Assembly: GCF_000427095.1 (NCBI RefSeq)
Contig: NC_021487.1
Span: 2,315,325 to 2,379,324, forward strand
From: Chthonomonas calidirosea T49
GTDB taxonomy: Bacteria > Armatimonadota > Chthonomonadetes > Chthonomonadales > Chthonomonadaceae
DNA length: 64,000 bases
Reading direction: 5' to 3'
In this document: piece after piece, positions 63,976-64,000 of the stretch
Layout of the letters: each line of letters starts with the position of its first letter
How positions within the stretch are numbered: the first letter of the stretch is position 1
Notes under the pieces: generated by a model
Database searches by the model: none
The model's input: only the letters and a program-made list of their open reading frames with translations
Told to the model about the DNA's origin: nothing
Translations under genes and position numbers: made by a program

Positions 63976-64000
63976 GGGTAGAGAGGATGTGTTAAGGCCC

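Overview
The window is a gene-dense bacterial chromosome segment of intermediate GC content. It looks like a diderm from a deep-branching thermophile-type lineage. Pointers are an LptF/LptG permease, an SLH-domain porin with a beta-barrel, RND efflux, lipoproteins, exosortase-like and H-X9-DG pseudopilin substrates, a T-box on valS, and widely dispersed palindromic intergenic repeats. Armatimonadota (Chthonomonas-like) is my best guess. This is an inference from gene content and style, not from a marker gene. There are no rRNA, tRNA, CRISPR or prophage genes in the window.

Layout. 1-5.5 kb: envelope genes (frameshifted LptF/G permease, DUF3084 coiled-coil membrane protein, YqgF-like nuclease) facing a sugar-nucleotide pyrophosphorylase/phosphomannomutase fusion. 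5.8-9.6 kb: two tiny genes with a good promoter, then a T-box leader with a GTC specifier and valS. 9.7-12.1 kb: divergent sugar-catabolism-type pair (enolase superfamily; frameshifted TIM-barrel epimerase). 12.2-17.4 kb: cobalamin/siderophore-type ABC import genes, RluB-type pseudouridine synthase overlapping a D-Ala-D-Ala carboxypeptidase. 17.6-22.2 kb: pseudopilin locus, a mosaic of palindromic repeats, and a long-leader SLH-collagen-porin gene. 22.3-30 kb: metallophosphoesterase and a three-gene glycosyltransferase/TPR operon. 30.5-35.4 kb: sugar isomerase, broken membrane protein, ANTAR response regulator with its GAF-GAF histidine kinase. 35.5-40.2 kb: a tight SpoVR / degenerate-cyclase STAND ATPase / YkgJ operon. 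40.3-46.2 kb: Cys-rich secreted protein and an RND metal/drug efflux operon whose adaptor is interrupted by an in-frame TGA at a metal-binding Cys. 46.3-50.5 kb: second pseudopilin locus, photolyase, decayed IS200/IS605 element. 50.6-64 kb: FtcD-like enzyme, PEP-CTERM-like protein, TlpA, Nudix, M1 peptidase, CTP synthase, PHP phosphatase, signal peptidase, ECF sigma/anti-sigma pair and M14 carboxypeptidase.

Themes worth attention. (1) The RND adaptor reading frame continues past TGA 42584-42586 to a stop that overlaps the RND pump start, and the TGA sits where a CPxC metal motif needs its second Cys. (2) Three genes (YqgF-like, DD-carboxypeptidase, Nudix) have well-placed Shine-Dalgarno (SD) sequences followed by ATA or ATC rather than ATG/GTG/TTG. 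(3) Three other genes carry single-base frameshifts, two of them in T/A homopolymers, so either sequencing error or slippage must be considered. (4) Several genes have RNA-level control candidates: a T-box, an SD-masking hairpin, a structured 360-nt leader and small coupled leader ORFs.
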